This document shows, in pieces, positions 7,881 to 16,460 of a DNA stretch of 64,000 nt. The DNA is taken from positions 1-64,000 of the forward strand of contig NZ_JAJFAW010000024.1 in assembly GCF_020711255.1 (NCBI RefSeq), given 5' to 3'. Each line of letters opens with the position of its first letter. The stretch's first letter is position 1. Below the pieces are notes generated by a model. That model was given only the letters and a program-made list of their open reading frames with translations. It did not search any database and was not told where the DNA came from. The DNA comes from Hymenobacter plasmatis (GTDB lineage: Bacteria > Bacteroidota > Bacteroidia > Cytophagales > Hymenobacteraceae). Both the position numbers and the translations under genes were made by a program.

Positions 7881-8966
7881 TTACAGCGTCAAAAGTGGCA
7901 GTGTCACTACAAATTCGCCGGCCTCCTCGCTCACCACCAGCGGCTTGCTGGTGAGGAAGCTGTAGCGGGCAGCCAGGTTTTTCAGGCCCAGGCCGGACTT
8001 TTCTTCGGGCGCCAGGCGGCGGGGGCGCCGCGTGTTGCGCACCGTGAGGGTGTGGGCGGCCACATCAATGGTCACGCGCACCCGCAGCGGGTCGGCCTGG
8101 AAGGCGGTGTTGTGCTTGATGACGTTTTCGAGGAGCAGCTGCAGGGCCAGCGGCGGCACGAAGAACGGGGACACCGCGGCGGGCGGCAGGTCCATTTCCA
8201 CGGCCAGGGCATCGCCGAGCCGGGTCTTCTGCAGGTACAGGTAGCTTTCGGCGAAGCGCACCTCATCGGCCAGCGGCACCAGTTCCTGGCTTTCGCTATC
8301 CAGCACGTAGCGGTACACCTGCGAGAGCTGGCGGATGAAGCGCACAGCCCGGGCGGGGTCGTTTTCTTCCACCAACGAAGTCAGCGCGTTCAGGGAATTG
8401 AACAGAAAATGCGGGTCCACCTGCCGGCGCAGGGAGTCGAGCCGGGCAATGGCGGTTTCCTTTTCCAGCCGCTCGGCGCGCACGGCCGCCGCCCGCCAGC
8501 TCATGAAGAACGAACGGCTGTGATTAAACAGGGAAATGATGATGGTGATGGCCAGCGGCACCAGCACCTGCCCGTACATACGCGGGCTCCAGAGCAGCGC
8601 CAATGAGTCGCCCATCAGCGTGAGGAAGGCGGCCTGAATGAGCAGAATCACTGCCACCGACCCGCCCACTGCCGTGGCCACCGTGAGCAGCAGCCGCCGC
8701 AGGGGCCGCTCGGCCCAGGAAACGCGACTGTTGAGCCAGTCCACCGCGTAGCCGTTCACAAACCACAGTCCCCCGCTATAAGCGAAGGTGATGGCGAAGG
8801 TGATGGCCAGCCTTTTGACACTGGTAAGCGACCCGGGGTTGAGCAACACCGTGAGCACCACCGAGATAAGCAACAGTATCCGCAGCGCCTTCCACTTGCT
8901 CACCCACGAGCCCGAAATGGGCAGGTAGCCAACGGTAAACCGGGCAGAAGAATTGGGCTGGGCCAT
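7881..8966 (-). CDS. LytS/YehU-type sensor histidine kinase
   Basis: A membrane-bound kinase of 361 residues with four N-terminal helices, the phospho-acceptor motif RRQVDPHFLFNSLNALTSLV, and the ATPase elements LLLENVIKHNT and SGLGLKNLAARY. Two ATG codons compete: 8990 (MEHCPP) directly abuts a TTTACTTTG promoter-like box, whereas 8966 (MAQPNSS) lies 24 nt below it. I prefer 8966 because the first would lie at or before the transcription start. It pairs with the LytTR regulator at 7077. Confidence 0.88.
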   Translation of the reverse strand: MAQPNSSARFTVGYLPISGSWVSKWKALRILLLISVVLTVLLNPGSLTSVKRLAITFAITFAYSGGLWFVNGYAVDWLNSRVSWAERPLRRLLLTVATAVGGSVAVILLIQAAFLTLMGDSLALLWSPRMYGQVLVPLAITIIISLFNHSRSFFMSWRAAAVRAERLEKETAIARLDSLRRQVDPHFLFNSLNALTSLVEENDPARAVRFIRQLSQVYRYVLDSESQELVPLADEVRFAESYLYLQKTRLGDALAVEMDLPPAAVSPFFVPPLALQLLLENVIKHNTAFQADPLRVRVTIDVAAHTLTVRNTRRPRRLAPEEKSGLGLKNLAARYSFLTSKPLVVSEEAGEFVVTLPLLTL

Positions 8967-9088
8967 GGGCAAAGGCGGGCAATGTTCCATCAAAGTAAAT
9001 GAAAAGCCTCGTTGGGCTGGAATTGAAGGCATTCAGGGGTTGTGCTTGAGCCGTTCATGCAGAGTGGGACTACGCATCCCTACCGCAC

Positions 9089-9178
9089 CGTCTGTCATGC
9101 AGAGCGCAGCGAAGCATCTTATCGCCGAGGAACGGTCAGGCGGGAGAAGATGCTTCGCTGCGCTCTGCATGACAGACG
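9089..9178. repeat. Palindromic element, family A copy 1 (GTCATGCAGAGCG...CATCTT)
   Basis: The arms are 32 bp and perfectly complementary (9089-9120 and 9147-9178), around a 26-nt loop. The left arm includes GTCATGCAGAGCGCAGCGAA. Related copies are at 15439, 41197 and 58131. This one lies downstream of the minus-strand gene ending at 9226, and could form a strong RNA hairpin at the transcript end. Confidence 0.85.
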
Positions 9179-9225
9179 ATTATTGACGTTCACTTGCATT
9201 CGCCGTTAGCCTTGAACAACCCTGA

Positions 9226-9945
9226 CTATTTAGTAGCGGCCGTGCCGCCAGCTGCTTCGGCAGCTATTTGCTGCAAGAAAGCCGTGACAGTCTTCTCGCC
9301 CCAGCTTGGGCTGAGCACGGTGGCGGGCTTGAAAGTGGCGAAGCTTTGGCGGGCCTTTTCGTAGTAAGGGCGCGCTACCTCGGCGCCGCCGCCAAACATC
9401 TTGGGCCGGAAATAGAAGTCGTTGCCCAGCACCAGCAGCGCCCGCGGGTTATTGGGGCTGAGGCTCAAGGCTTGTTCCAGCGCCTCGTGCACGCGGCCCG
9501 TGAAGACGGGCCCACGCGTCATCGGCGAGACCTGGATGCGGGCCTGGTAGAGGTAGGCCTGCAGTACGAGCACCTCGGCCTTGTCGGCGCTGGGCAGCTT
9601 TTGGGCCTGGTCGAGGGCGGTTTGGGCCTGGTCCAGGAACTTCTCCTTCTCGTCCCCATCCTTGGCGGCGAAGCCCATTTTGACGTAGGCACGGGCCTGG
9701 TAGTAGCGCGGCAACCAGTCGGCGGGCTTGGCGCTGGCGGCGCGCTCCAGCTTGGCGATGGTGGCGGGCAGGACGGCCAGTGGGGCGGCATCCTGCTCGG
9801 CAATGGTGGCAGCCATCATGGCAGTGTAGGCATCGGCCGGGGCCTGAGCTGCGGGCGCGGCCGGAGAGCCAGCGGTGGGCTGCGATTGAGCCACAGCCGC
9901 AAAAGAAGCAGCAGCGAAGGCGAGGGTGAGGATGGTGGTTTTCAT
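9226..9945 (-). CDS. Hypothetical periplasmic TPR-like protein
   Basis: This 239-residue protein has a signal peptide (MKTTILTLAFAAASFAAVAQ) followed by an Ala/Pro-rich spacer. Helical repeat sequences resembling tetratricopeptides follow: LPRYYQARAYVKMGF, FLDQAQTALDQAQKLPSADK, VHEALEQALSLSPNNPRALLVLGND. The tail GGGAEVARPYYEKARQSF also fits a TPR helix pair. Similar proteins are common and uncharacterised in Bacteroidota. Its start region carries a 19-bp tandem duplication (9944-9981), which may have altered the leader. Confidence 0.7.
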   Translation of the reverse strand: MKTTILTLAFAAASFAAVAQSQPTAGSPAAPAAQAPADAYTAMMAATIAEQDAAPLAVLPATIAKLERAASAKPADWLPRYYQARAYVKMGFAAKDGDEKEKFLDQAQTALDQAQKLPSADKAEVLVLQAYLYQARIQVSPMTRGPVFTGRVHEALEQALSLSPNNPRALLVLGNDFYFRPKMFGGGAEVARPYYEKARQSFATFKPATVLSPSWGEKTVTAFLQQIAAEAAGGTAATK

Positions 9946-9981
9946 GGAATTGAGCTGATTAAATGGAATTGAGCTGATTAA
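9944..9981. repeat. 19-bp perfect tandem duplication at a gene start
   Basis: ATGGAATTGAGCTGATTAA is present twice in direct succession (9944-9962, 9963-9981). The first copy overlaps the start codon of the minus-strand gene at 9945. It looks like a recent slippage or duplication in the 5' leader. From here to 10202 I see no convincing gene. Confidence 0.8.
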
Positions 9982-10202
9982 GATGAGGTGAAATCCCTGT
10001 CGGTGGTTGATGATTCAAAGGTGGCAGCGGGCCGGGCCGGCCGAAAATCCCTGTTACTGAAGCGTCGGTTAAGGCCGATGAAGCGACGCGACCAGCGGAT
10101 GACCTTCCGCCGAAAACCGTACCGCTGGCCAAGCGCGCCATGCAACGTTTGGCCCACCAGCAGAATCATACCCGCAATCCATATCACTTTCCCAGCCTAC
10201 CG

Positions 10203-10901
10203 ATGCTTTTATCCCGACTCGCGGCCTTTAGCAGCTTGCTGCTCAGCACTCCCCTTCTCACCCTCGCCCAAACCGCCGACCCGACCTCCGCGCCCCGCTT
10301 CTATGTGGGGCTGGGCGCCTACAGCAGCTACTACCAGCATCTGGGCAATCGGGGCTTCCTCGGCGGCGTGCAGGTGCCGGTGCAGCTCACGGTGGGCTAC
10401 CAGTGGCGCCCGCGGCTGGCGGTGCAGGTGGGCCTCGCCTACAGTGGCATGTCCCATAGCTACTCCAACTCGGGCTACTTTTATGATTATGCTACCGGCA
10501 GCCCGGTCCTGAGTTACTCCAAAATGTCGGGCCGGTACACCGGGCGCAATGCCTCGATGTCGGTGCTGGCCCGCTACACGCTCACGCGCAATCCGGCCCA
10601 CCGCCTGCAGTTCGATGCGTTGGGCGGCCTCACCCTGGAGCACCGGGCATCCAGCAGCAGCGGCACCCGCTCAGACAGCGTCCAGAGCAGCATCGTGACG
10701 TCGCCCTACGGCTACCGCTACTCCCACAACATGCTCCTCCTAACGCTGGGCATGGGCGCGCGCTACCGCATCACGCCGCGCTTCGAGGTGACCTACGACT
10801 TCACCATCAACCGCGCGGTGGCGCCAGGCTATTATCTCACGAACTCCTACCTTACCCATACCAATGCGCTGGGCCTGCGCTACCGGTTCGGCAGTAAGTA
10901 G
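10203..10901 (+). CDS. Outer-membrane beta-barrel protein
   Basis: A 232-residue protein with a signal peptide (MLLSRLAAFSSLLLSTPLLTLAQ). The ATG at 10203 was chosen over an upstream one because it begins that peptide. The rest alternates in strand-like fashion (FYVGLGAYSSYYQHLG, LTVGYQWRPRLAVQVGLAYSG, FEVTYDFTINRAVAPGYYL). It ends in LGLRYRFGSK, close to the aromatic-terminated last strand of porin-like barrels (OmpA/PorT-like fold). The specific role is unknown. It converges with a TonB receptor gene and shares a bidirectional terminator with it. Confidence 0.75.
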   Translation: MLLSRLAAFSSLLLSTPLLTLAQTADPTSAPRFYVGLGAYSSYYQHLGNRGFLGGVQVPVQLTVGYQWRPRLAVQVGLAYSGMSHSYSNSGYFYDYATGSPVLSYSKMSGRYTGRNASMSVLARYTLTRNPAHRLQFDALGGLTLEHRASSSSGTRSDSVQSSIVTSPYGYRYSHNMLLLTLGMGARYRITPRFEVTYDFTINRAVAPGYYLTNSYLTHTNALGLRYRFGSK

Positions 10902-10947
10902 CCTATGAGTGCAACTCCGAAAGAGCGAGCAGCAAGCAGCCCAAGCA

Positions 10948-10982
10948 AAAAAGCCACTCAGCTTGCGCAGAGTGGCTTTTTT
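10948..10982. terminator. Bidirectional intrinsic terminator
   Basis: AAAAAAGCCACTC and its complement GAGTGGCTTTTT flank a short loop. T-runs follow on both strands, serving the convergent beta-barrel (+) and TonB receptor (-) genes. Confidence 0.85.
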
Positions 10983-10997
10983 GTATTGCTCCAGGAT

Positions 10998-13232
10998 TTA
11001 TTCGGGCCGCTCGTTCAAGTCCACTTTCTTGGTTTTGTTGATGGAGATGAACACGCCCACGAACAGCATGCGGGGCGCCCCCGGCGTCACGGCCACGCTG
11101 CGGAACTGGCCGTTGGCATCGGCGGAGCCGGTGTAGCTGTAGCCATACACGTTGCTGCGGCCCAGCACATTGGAAGCCGACAGGTAGACGATGGTGAACT
11201 GCCCAAACCAGTTGGTGAGGTAGCTCACGTTCAGGCTCAGGTCCTGGTAGGCGGGCAGGGTGCTTTGGTTGTAGCCGGGCAGGTTGGGGTTGTGGTAGCG
11301 GCGGCCGCTGCCGTAGCCGTACGTGAAGCCCACCTGCGTGTGGAGCTTCTGCACCCAGTACTTGCCCACCACGCTCAGGTTGTGCCGGGCGGCGAAGGTG
11401 GGCACGGCCATCACCGGGTCGGCCCGGAACTGGCGGCGGGTGTCCAGCAGCCCGTAGCTCACCCAGTAGTCCACTTTCTTGAACGTGGTGCGGTCGCGCC
11501 ACAGCACGTCGAGGCCCCGGGCGTAGCCCCCGCCGGCGTTTTGGTAGGTGCCGGGGTTAAAGCTCCGGGCGCCATCGAAGGTTGTGAGCTGGGTGTAGTT
11601 TTTTTGGTAGACTTCGGCCCGCAGCGTCCGCTCCTTCACCATGCGCTGGTAGATGAGCAGCAGGTGCTCGGCACGCTCAAACTTGAGCTGGCTGCTGATG
11701 CGGAGCAGGTCCGTAGTAGGGCTTTGGTAAAACCAGCCCCAGGCGGCCGATACCTGGCTGTTTTCGCCAGTTTTGTAGGCCAGGCCCAGGCGGGGCGCGG
11801 CGTTCCAGCGGCCGAGCAGCACCGAGTATTCGGTGCGAAAGCCGGCGCGGCCCGCGAGCTTGTTGGTCACCACCAGCTCACTTTCCACAAAGCCGGCGCC
11901 GCGCTGCTCGTCCACGCCCAGCGTCTGGGTGGGGCCATCGGCCGTGCCCTGATACTGCTGGCGGTAGCGCTGGGCGTAGGCTTCGGCGCCCATTTTCAGG
12001 TTAAACCACGTGCTGGCCGAGTCGTTGGTGAGCACCACGCGGGCCACGGCCGACTGGTCGAGCTCGAGCACGGTTTGGGCGTCGGGGCGCACGGTGTTGT
12101 CGTCGCGGGTCAGGGCCAGGCCGGTGTTCAGGCTCCAGCCGCGCACCAGCGGGGTGCGGTAGGTGGCGTTGAGGTAGGCGTTGTCGTTGGCCAGGGCAAT
12201 GGGGTGGCCCGCAGCGGCAAACTCAGGGCGGGCATCGGGCTGGCGCAGGGCCAGTCGCTGCTGGCTGAAGGTGCCGTACAGCTTGAGCATGCCGGCCTGG
12301 CCGGTGCGGTGGGCCAGCTTGAGGGAGCCGCCCCGACCCTGCGGTGCCTTATCCCAGCCAAAGCGCTGGGGCACGAGGTTGAAATAAGGCGCGAGGTTGC
12401 TGTAATCGGCCGAGACGGCCACCGAAGTCCGGTCCCAGCGCTGGGTGCGCGACAGGCTGCCGCCCACCGACATAAGCGAAATACCGGTCTGGGTTTCCGG
12501 CGCAAGGTCCGTCGAGTTCAGTGCCACCACCGCCGACAGCGCCTGCCCAAACTCGGCCGAATAGCCGCCCGTGCTAAACACCGTGCCTTTGAACAGAAAT
12601 GGGGAAAACCGCCCCCGCGCGGCCACGTTGGGCACCGCGCTGCCGTAGGGCGTTTGCACGGGCAGGCCGTCGAGGTAGGTTTTGGTTTCCGACGCCGCCC
12701 CGCCGCGCACAAACAGCTTGCCTTCCTCCCCCACCCGCGTGGTGCCGGGCAGGGCGTTCAGCGCGCCGGCAATGTCACCCAGGGCGCCAGCCGTGGTCAC
12801 GATATCGAGTGGCTTGAGGGTGGCCGAGCGTTTGTCGTCGCTGGCTTCGAAGGCGCCGGCCGTCACCACCACGTCGCCGAGTTGGGCCCGGTTGGCTTTC
12901 AGCCGGATATTGGGCAAGGAAACGGCGCCCTGGCCCAGCGTAAGGGGCAGCTCCAGCGGCTCGTAGCCCACGTAGCTCACCACCAGCGGCAGCGCGCCGG
13001 CGGCCTGGTCGGTGCTGAACCGGAACCGGCCCAACGAGTCGGTACTGGCGCCGTCGAAGGTGGTTTTCAGGAACACGTTCACGCCGGGCAGTGGCTGGCC
13101 GGCGTGGTCGCGCACCGTGCCCGAGATGAGCGTAACGGAGCGGCTAAGTGGCTGGGGAGCGGGCGCCGTTTGGGCCGAGGCAAGGTGGGAGGCGCTCAGC
13201 AGCAGGAGCAGCGGGAGTAGCAAAGTTTTCAT
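10998..13232 (-). CDS. TonB-dependent receptor
   Basis: This 744-residue outer-membrane transporter starts with a signal peptide (MKTLLLPLLLLLSASHLASA). A carboxypeptidase-regulatory-like domain follows (ISGTVRDHAGQPLPGVNVF, near residues 35-115). The plug domain contains ALNALPGTTRVGEEGKLFVRGG and TYLDGLPV (about 120-240). A 22-strand-type barrel fills the rest, ending KTKKVDLNERPE. Energy would come from TonB/ExbBD at the inner membrane. No SusD partner is adjacent, and nothing nearby names the substrate. A TTTG box about 25 nt upstream of the ATG may be its promoter. Confidence 0.92.
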   Translation of the reverse strand: MKTLLLPLLLLLSASHLASAQTAPAPQPLSRSVTLISGTVRDHAGQPLPGVNVFLKTTFDGASTDSLGRFRFSTDQAAGALPLVVSYVGYEPLELPLTLGQGAVSLPNIRLKANRAQLGDVVVTAGAFEASDDKRSATLKPLDIVTTAGALGDIAGALNALPGTTRVGEEGKLFVRGGAASETKTYLDGLPVQTPYGSAVPNVAARGRFSPFLFKGTVFSTGGYSAEFGQALSAVVALNSTDLAPETQTGISLMSVGGSLSRTQRWDRTSVAVSADYSNLAPYFNLVPQRFGWDKAPQGRGGSLKLAHRTGQAGMLKLYGTFSQQRLALRQPDARPEFAAAGHPIALANDNAYLNATYRTPLVRGWSLNTGLALTRDDNTVRPDAQTVLELDQSAVARVVLTNDSASTWFNLKMGAEAYAQRYRQQYQGTADGPTQTLGVDEQRGAGFVESELVVTNKLAGRAGFRTEYSVLLGRWNAAPRLGLAYKTGENSQVSAAWGWFYQSPTTDLLRISSQLKFERAEHLLLIYQRMVKERTLRAEVYQKNYTQLTTFDGARSFNPGTYQNAGGGYARGLDVLWRDRTTFKKVDYWVSYGLLDTRRQFRADPVMAVPTFAARHNLSVVGKYWVQKLHTQVGFTYGYGSGRRYHNPNLPGYNQSTLPAYQDLSLNVSYLTNWFGQFTIVYLSASNVLGRSNVYGYSYTGSADANGQFRSVAVTPGAPRMLFVGVFISINKTKKVDLNERPE

Positions 13233-13535
13233 GGGGCAGCGGGTAAGGATTGAGCCAAAGGTGCCCGGTGCCCCTACCCGGGCTCAACTTTGTGTTGCCG
13301 AATCGGCGAATGGCCCGGATGAAACGCAGCCCCCACGGGATGAGCCATTTTTCCCAAAGCCGCTGGCTTTTTGGCGGTAAAGTGGCGTTTGTGGTTGTTC
13401 TACCATTATCCGGCCCACCCTTTCGTCCTTCAATTCAACCCCGCCAAAGTACCTTTACGGTCGAGGTTTTCCGGGCCATTCATCCGGTCCACATTTTGAA
13501 GGCGCAAACTTGTCCCCTGGCGGCTACCCCCAACT
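13233..13535. other. Intergenic region between divergent genes
   Basis: About 300 bp separate the TonB receptor (-) and the PAS protein (+). I see no gene-like frame. A CCAAAGGT stretch at 13255-13262 could be the minus-strand promoter; no clear TAnnTTTG box precedes the plus-strand gene. Confidence 0.5.
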
Positions 13536-14846
13536 ATGACAGCTCCCGATTCTCCCATTGATTATCAGCGTTTATTTCGCTCATTGCCAGATAGTTTTCT
13601 GCTGATGACCCCGGATGCGACTATCCTGGATAATACCGACAGCCACGTGGCCGTCTCGATGAAGACGCGCGAAGAAGCCGTGGGCCGGTCGCTGTTCGAC
13701 GCCTATCCGTCCGTCGACCAGAACCAGGGCGACATCATTGCCGCCTCGCACGAGCACGTGCGCCAGCACCTGGAGCCGCACTCCATGCCGGTCATTCGCT
13801 ACGACCTGACCCGGCCCGCCGAGCAAGGCGGTGGGCTGGAGGAAATGTACTGGCAAGCCACGCACTACCCCGTGCTCGACGAGCAAGGCCAGCTACAGTA
13901 CATCCTACAGCGCACCCAAAACGTAACCGAGCAGTACCGCGCCGCGCAGGAAGCCAGCAAGGCCCAGCAGGCGCTGGCCGATGCCCACGACCGCACCCGG
14001 TTTGTGCTCGAAAGCCTGCCCGTATCCATCTGGACGGCGCAGCCCGATGGCGACCGCGACTATTTCAACTCCCGCTGGCTGGCCTTCACCGGCCGCACCA
14101 TGGACCAGGAAGTGGGCGGGCAGTGGAGCACCAACATCCACCCTGAAGACCGCGACCGGGTGCTCAACGCCTGGAAAGAGGCCGTGGAAAGCGGCAACCT
14201 GTACCAGGTAGAATACCGCCTGCGCCGCCACGACGGCGAGTACCGCTGGATACTGGTGCGGGCCACCCCCCGCCGCAACGCCGAGGGCGAAATCACCATG
14301 TGGGTGGGCGGCGCCATCGAGATTCATGAGCAGCGCCAGATGGTGGAGGAGCTGCTCGAAGCCAACGAGCAGCAGAGCGCCCTATCGGAGCAGGCCTACG
14401 AGCTGTACCAGAAATCTGAAAACCAGCGCGAGACCTTCCACAACCTGTTTATGCAGGCGCCGGCCATGATTTGCATTCTGCGCGGGCCGGAGCACACGTT
14501 TGAATTTGTGAACCCGGTGTACCAGCAGATTTTCCCGCATCGGGAGCTGGTGGGCCACATGGTAGCCGAAATCATGCCCGAAGTCAAAGACCAGGGCATC
14601 ATCGGCATTCTGGATAAGGTGTACCAAACCGGCGAAACCTTCTACGGCAACGAGCTAAAGCTGCAACTGGAGCGCGACGCCAGCAAGCAGCTCCAAGATT
14701 CCTACTTCAACTTCATCTACCAGCAGTTCCGCGAAAACGACCAGCCGGCCGGCATCATGGTGTTTGCCTTTGAAGTGACCGAATTGGTGCTGGCCCACCA
14801 AGCCCTCGACCAGCTGCGCAATGCATCCGGCGCCACCCCTCAATAA
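13536..14846 (+). CDS. PAS-domain protein without a kinase or output domain
   Basis: In this 436-residue protein I see three PAS-type modules. The first (about residues 8-125) begins LFRSLPDSFLLMTPDATIL. The second is a PAS_3-like module (about 145-265) with SIWTAQPDGDRDYFNSRWL and YRLRRHDGEYRWILVRATPR. The third (about 300-415) contains FMQAPAMICILRGPEHTFEFVN. A short coiled-coil-like helix (QRQMVEELLEANEQQSAL) links the last two. No HisKA, HATPase, GGDEF or HTH follows; the protein ends at LRNASGATPQ. It may act in trans on another kinase, or be the truncated front of a former hybrid kinase. Confidence 0.85.
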   Translation: MTAPDSPIDYQRLFRSLPDSFLLMTPDATILDNTDSHVAVSMKTREEAVGRSLFDAYPSVDQNQGDIIAASHEHVRQHLEPHSMPVIRYDLTRPAEQGGGLEEMYWQATHYPVLDEQGQLQYILQRTQNVTEQYRAAQEASKAQQALADAHDRTRFVLESLPVSIWTAQPDGDRDYFNSRWLAFTGRTMDQEVGGQWSTNIHPEDRDRVLNAWKEAVESGNLYQVEYRLRRHDGEYRWILVRATPRRNAEGEITMWVGGAIEIHEQRQMVEELLEANEQQSALSEQAYELYQKSENQRETFHNLFMQAPAMICILRGPEHTFEFVNPVYQQIFPHRELVGHMVAEIMPEVKDQGIIGILDKVYQTGETFYGNELKLQLERDASKQLQDSYFNFIYQQFRENDQPAGIMVFAFEVTELVLAHQALDQLRNASGATPQ

Positions 14847-14912
14847 GTGGATGGCTGCCTTCTTCGCTAGCTCCCCTCCTTTTTCTGCAATTTCCGCTTA
14901 CCTCTTTCCCGA

Positions 14913-15275
14913 ATGGCCCTTACTTCTTTCGACTTTCAACAAGCCCGCGTAAAGCAGGTCTTGTTTAAGTCGCGGCTGCGCTCGGTGCTCTACGGGGTAC
15001 GTGCAGCGGAGCCGGAACTGTTTTCTATTCACGACAACCCCCTCGGCCAGTGGCTGCAAACCGCGGTGAAGCCCACGTATGGGGCCTACCCCGAGGTGCG
15101 CGAAATTGAGCGGGTGCTGCAGCAAATGCTGCACACCGGCCGGGACCTGGCCGCCCGCTATTCCCGCGGGCTCATCGAAGAGTCGCGCACCGGGCTCGAC
15201 CAAATAAATGGCTACGCGGCTCAGATTGAGGCCCTGCTTACCGAATTTGAAAAAGCAGTTACCGCCAAAGCGTGA
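14913..15275 (+). CDS. Small helical protein, possibly a degenerate CZB-like domain
   Basis: A soluble, mostly helical protein of 120 residues. The segment HDNPLGQWLQTAV, followed by HTGRDLAA, recalls the CZB zinc-sensing domain, whose core is CxLGxW with downstream histidines. The zinc-binding Cys is absent and two of the usual His positions are not evident, so metal binding is doubtful. It follows the PAS-only protein by 66 bp on the same strand, and CZB modules are often partners of signalling proteins. The family call is tentative. A strong terminator follows. Confidence 0.55.
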   Translation: MALTSFDFQQARVKQVLFKSRLRSVLYGVRAAEPELFSIHDNPLGQWLQTAVKPTYGAYPEVREIERVLQQMLHTGRDLAARYSRGLIEESRTGLDQINGYAAQIEALLTEFEKAVTAKA

Positions 15276-15289
15276 TAAACCTATGCCGT

Positions 15290-15328
15290 AAAAAGGGCGG
15301 ATGGCTACCAAGCCGTCCGCCCTTTTTT
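15290..15328 (+). terminator. Intrinsic terminator
   Basis: AAAAAGGGCGGA and TCCGCCCTTTTTT-type arms surround the loop TGGCTACCAAGC, with a T6 run directly after the last gene of the PAS group. The A-run on the other side would also allow termination on the minus strand. Confidence 0.85.
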
Positions 15329-15351
15329 ATTGAAGCTGTACCGACCATCAT

Positions 15352-15574
15352 GCCGAGCACAGCGAACCGAAAGTCGGCGTAACCATATACCTCGCTCGGG
15401 GCAATAATTCATAATTCACTAGGCTGCCGATAATCGGCTGTCATGCAGAGCGCAGCGAAGCATCTTATCACCGGTGAACAATTCGTCCGGACGTGAGAAG
15501 ATGCTCCTGCGTCAGCATGACAAGAGGCGCGTGAGATACTTGGCTACGCCGACCTCCGGTTCGCCCCGCGCTGC
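15352..15574. repeat. Older palindrome with a family A element (15439-15522) nested inside
   Basis: The outer arms 15352-15381 and 15545-15574 are imperfectly complementary (shared core GCGAACCG then GTCGGCGTA). Between them lies family A copy 2 (TGTCATGCAGAGCGCAGCGA ... GCATGACA), whose right arm has diverged. The arrangement suggests that one palindrome inserted into another. It fills the gap between convergent genes; no gene is seen between 15329 and 15611. Confidence 0.7.
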
Positions 15575-15611
15575 AAGCCCGCCCAAACACAGCTTCATAA
15601 TGCCTCAGCGG

Positions 15612-16379
15612 CTACAAGTTGAATAGCGCCGCGGCATTGCGCGTGGTGGCTTCGGCTACTTCTTCCACGTCTTTACCCAGCAGCTCGGCCACGCGGCGCA
15701 GCACGAAGGGCAGGTAAGACGGCTCGTTGCGCTTGCCGCGGTGGGGTACTGGTGCCAGGTATGGGCAGTCGGTTTCGAGCAGCAGATGCTTGAGGTCGAT
15801 GCCGGGCAGCACCTTATCGGCCCCGCCGTTTTTGAAGGTGGCCACGCCGCCGATGCCCAGCATAAAGCCCAGCCTGATGGCCTGCTCGGCTTCCTCAGGC
15901 GTGCCCGAAAAGCAGTGGAACACGCCGCGCAGGGTGCCGTCCTGGGCCGCTTCTACCAAGGCCACGGTTTCGGCGAAAGCTTCCCGGGTGTGCAGCACGA
16001 TGGGCAGGTTGTGCTTTTTGGCTAGCTGCAGCTGAATTTTTAGCGCCTCCTGCTGCTCGGCTAGCAGGGTTTTGTCCCAGTGCAGGTCCAGGCCGGCCTC
16101 GCCCACGGCGGCGAAAGGCCGGCGGCCTAGCCAAGTCTCCACCTCATAGAGGTCCTGCTCGAAGCTGCGCGTGACCGAGCACGGGTGCAGGCCCATCATG
16201 GCAAAGCAAGTTTCGGGCGCTTGGGCCTCCAGCTCCATCATGGCGTCGATGCTGCTGTGGTCCACGTTCGGCATTACGATGGTACGCACACCAGCCTCCT
16301 GAGCGCGGCGCAGGGCGTCGAGCCGGTCGGGCTTAAACTGTTCGGAGTAGAGGTGGGCGTGGGAATCGGTGATGTGCAT
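15612..16379 (-). CDS. TatD family metal-dependent hydrolase
   Basis: This 255-residue TIM-barrel hydrolase of the TatD family (3'-5' exonuclease or deoxyribonuclease activity in characterised members) has its metal ligands in place: ITDSHAHLY at the N-terminus, AVGEAGLDLHWD (Glu), LPIVLHTREAF, GVFHCFSGTPEEA and LLLETDCPYLAPVP. The ATG at 16379 was preferred because it places the HxH motif at residues 6-8, as in the family. A likely function is DNA repair or degradation. Confidence 0.9.
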   Translation of the reverse strand: MHITDSHAHLYSEQFKPDRLDALRRAQEAGVRTIVMPNVDHSSIDAMMELEAQAPETCFAMMGLHPCSVTRSFEQDLYEVETWLGRRPFAAVGEAGLDLHWDKTLLAEQQEALKIQLQLAKKHNLPIVLHTREAFAETVALVEAAQDGTLRGVFHCFSGTPEEAEQAIRLGFMLGIGGVATFKNGGADKVLPGIDLKHLLLETDCPYLAPVPHRGKRNEPSYLPFVLRRVAELLGKDVEEVAEATTRNAAALFNL

Positions 16380-16460
16380 GGTGGGGCAAAGGTCGGCAGC
16401 GCAACGGGGCCACCACAAATTCAGCTCAATTATCTTCCTTTTTAGCTCAATTCAGCCATT

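Noticed and set aside
9978..10187. A 69-codon minus-strand frame starting with a hydrophobic segment (MIWIAGMILLVGQ)
   Set aside because: It could encode a tiny membrane protein, but there is no promoter box, no recognisable family, and a disordered basic tail; support is too weak to list.
10905..13220. A 771-codon open frame on the plus strand, antisense to the TonB receptor gene
   Set aside because: It is a shadow of the GC-rich receptor gene. Its product is rich in His, Gln, Gly and Ala without any domain, whereas the minus-strand product has a signal peptide and clear plug and barrel motifs.
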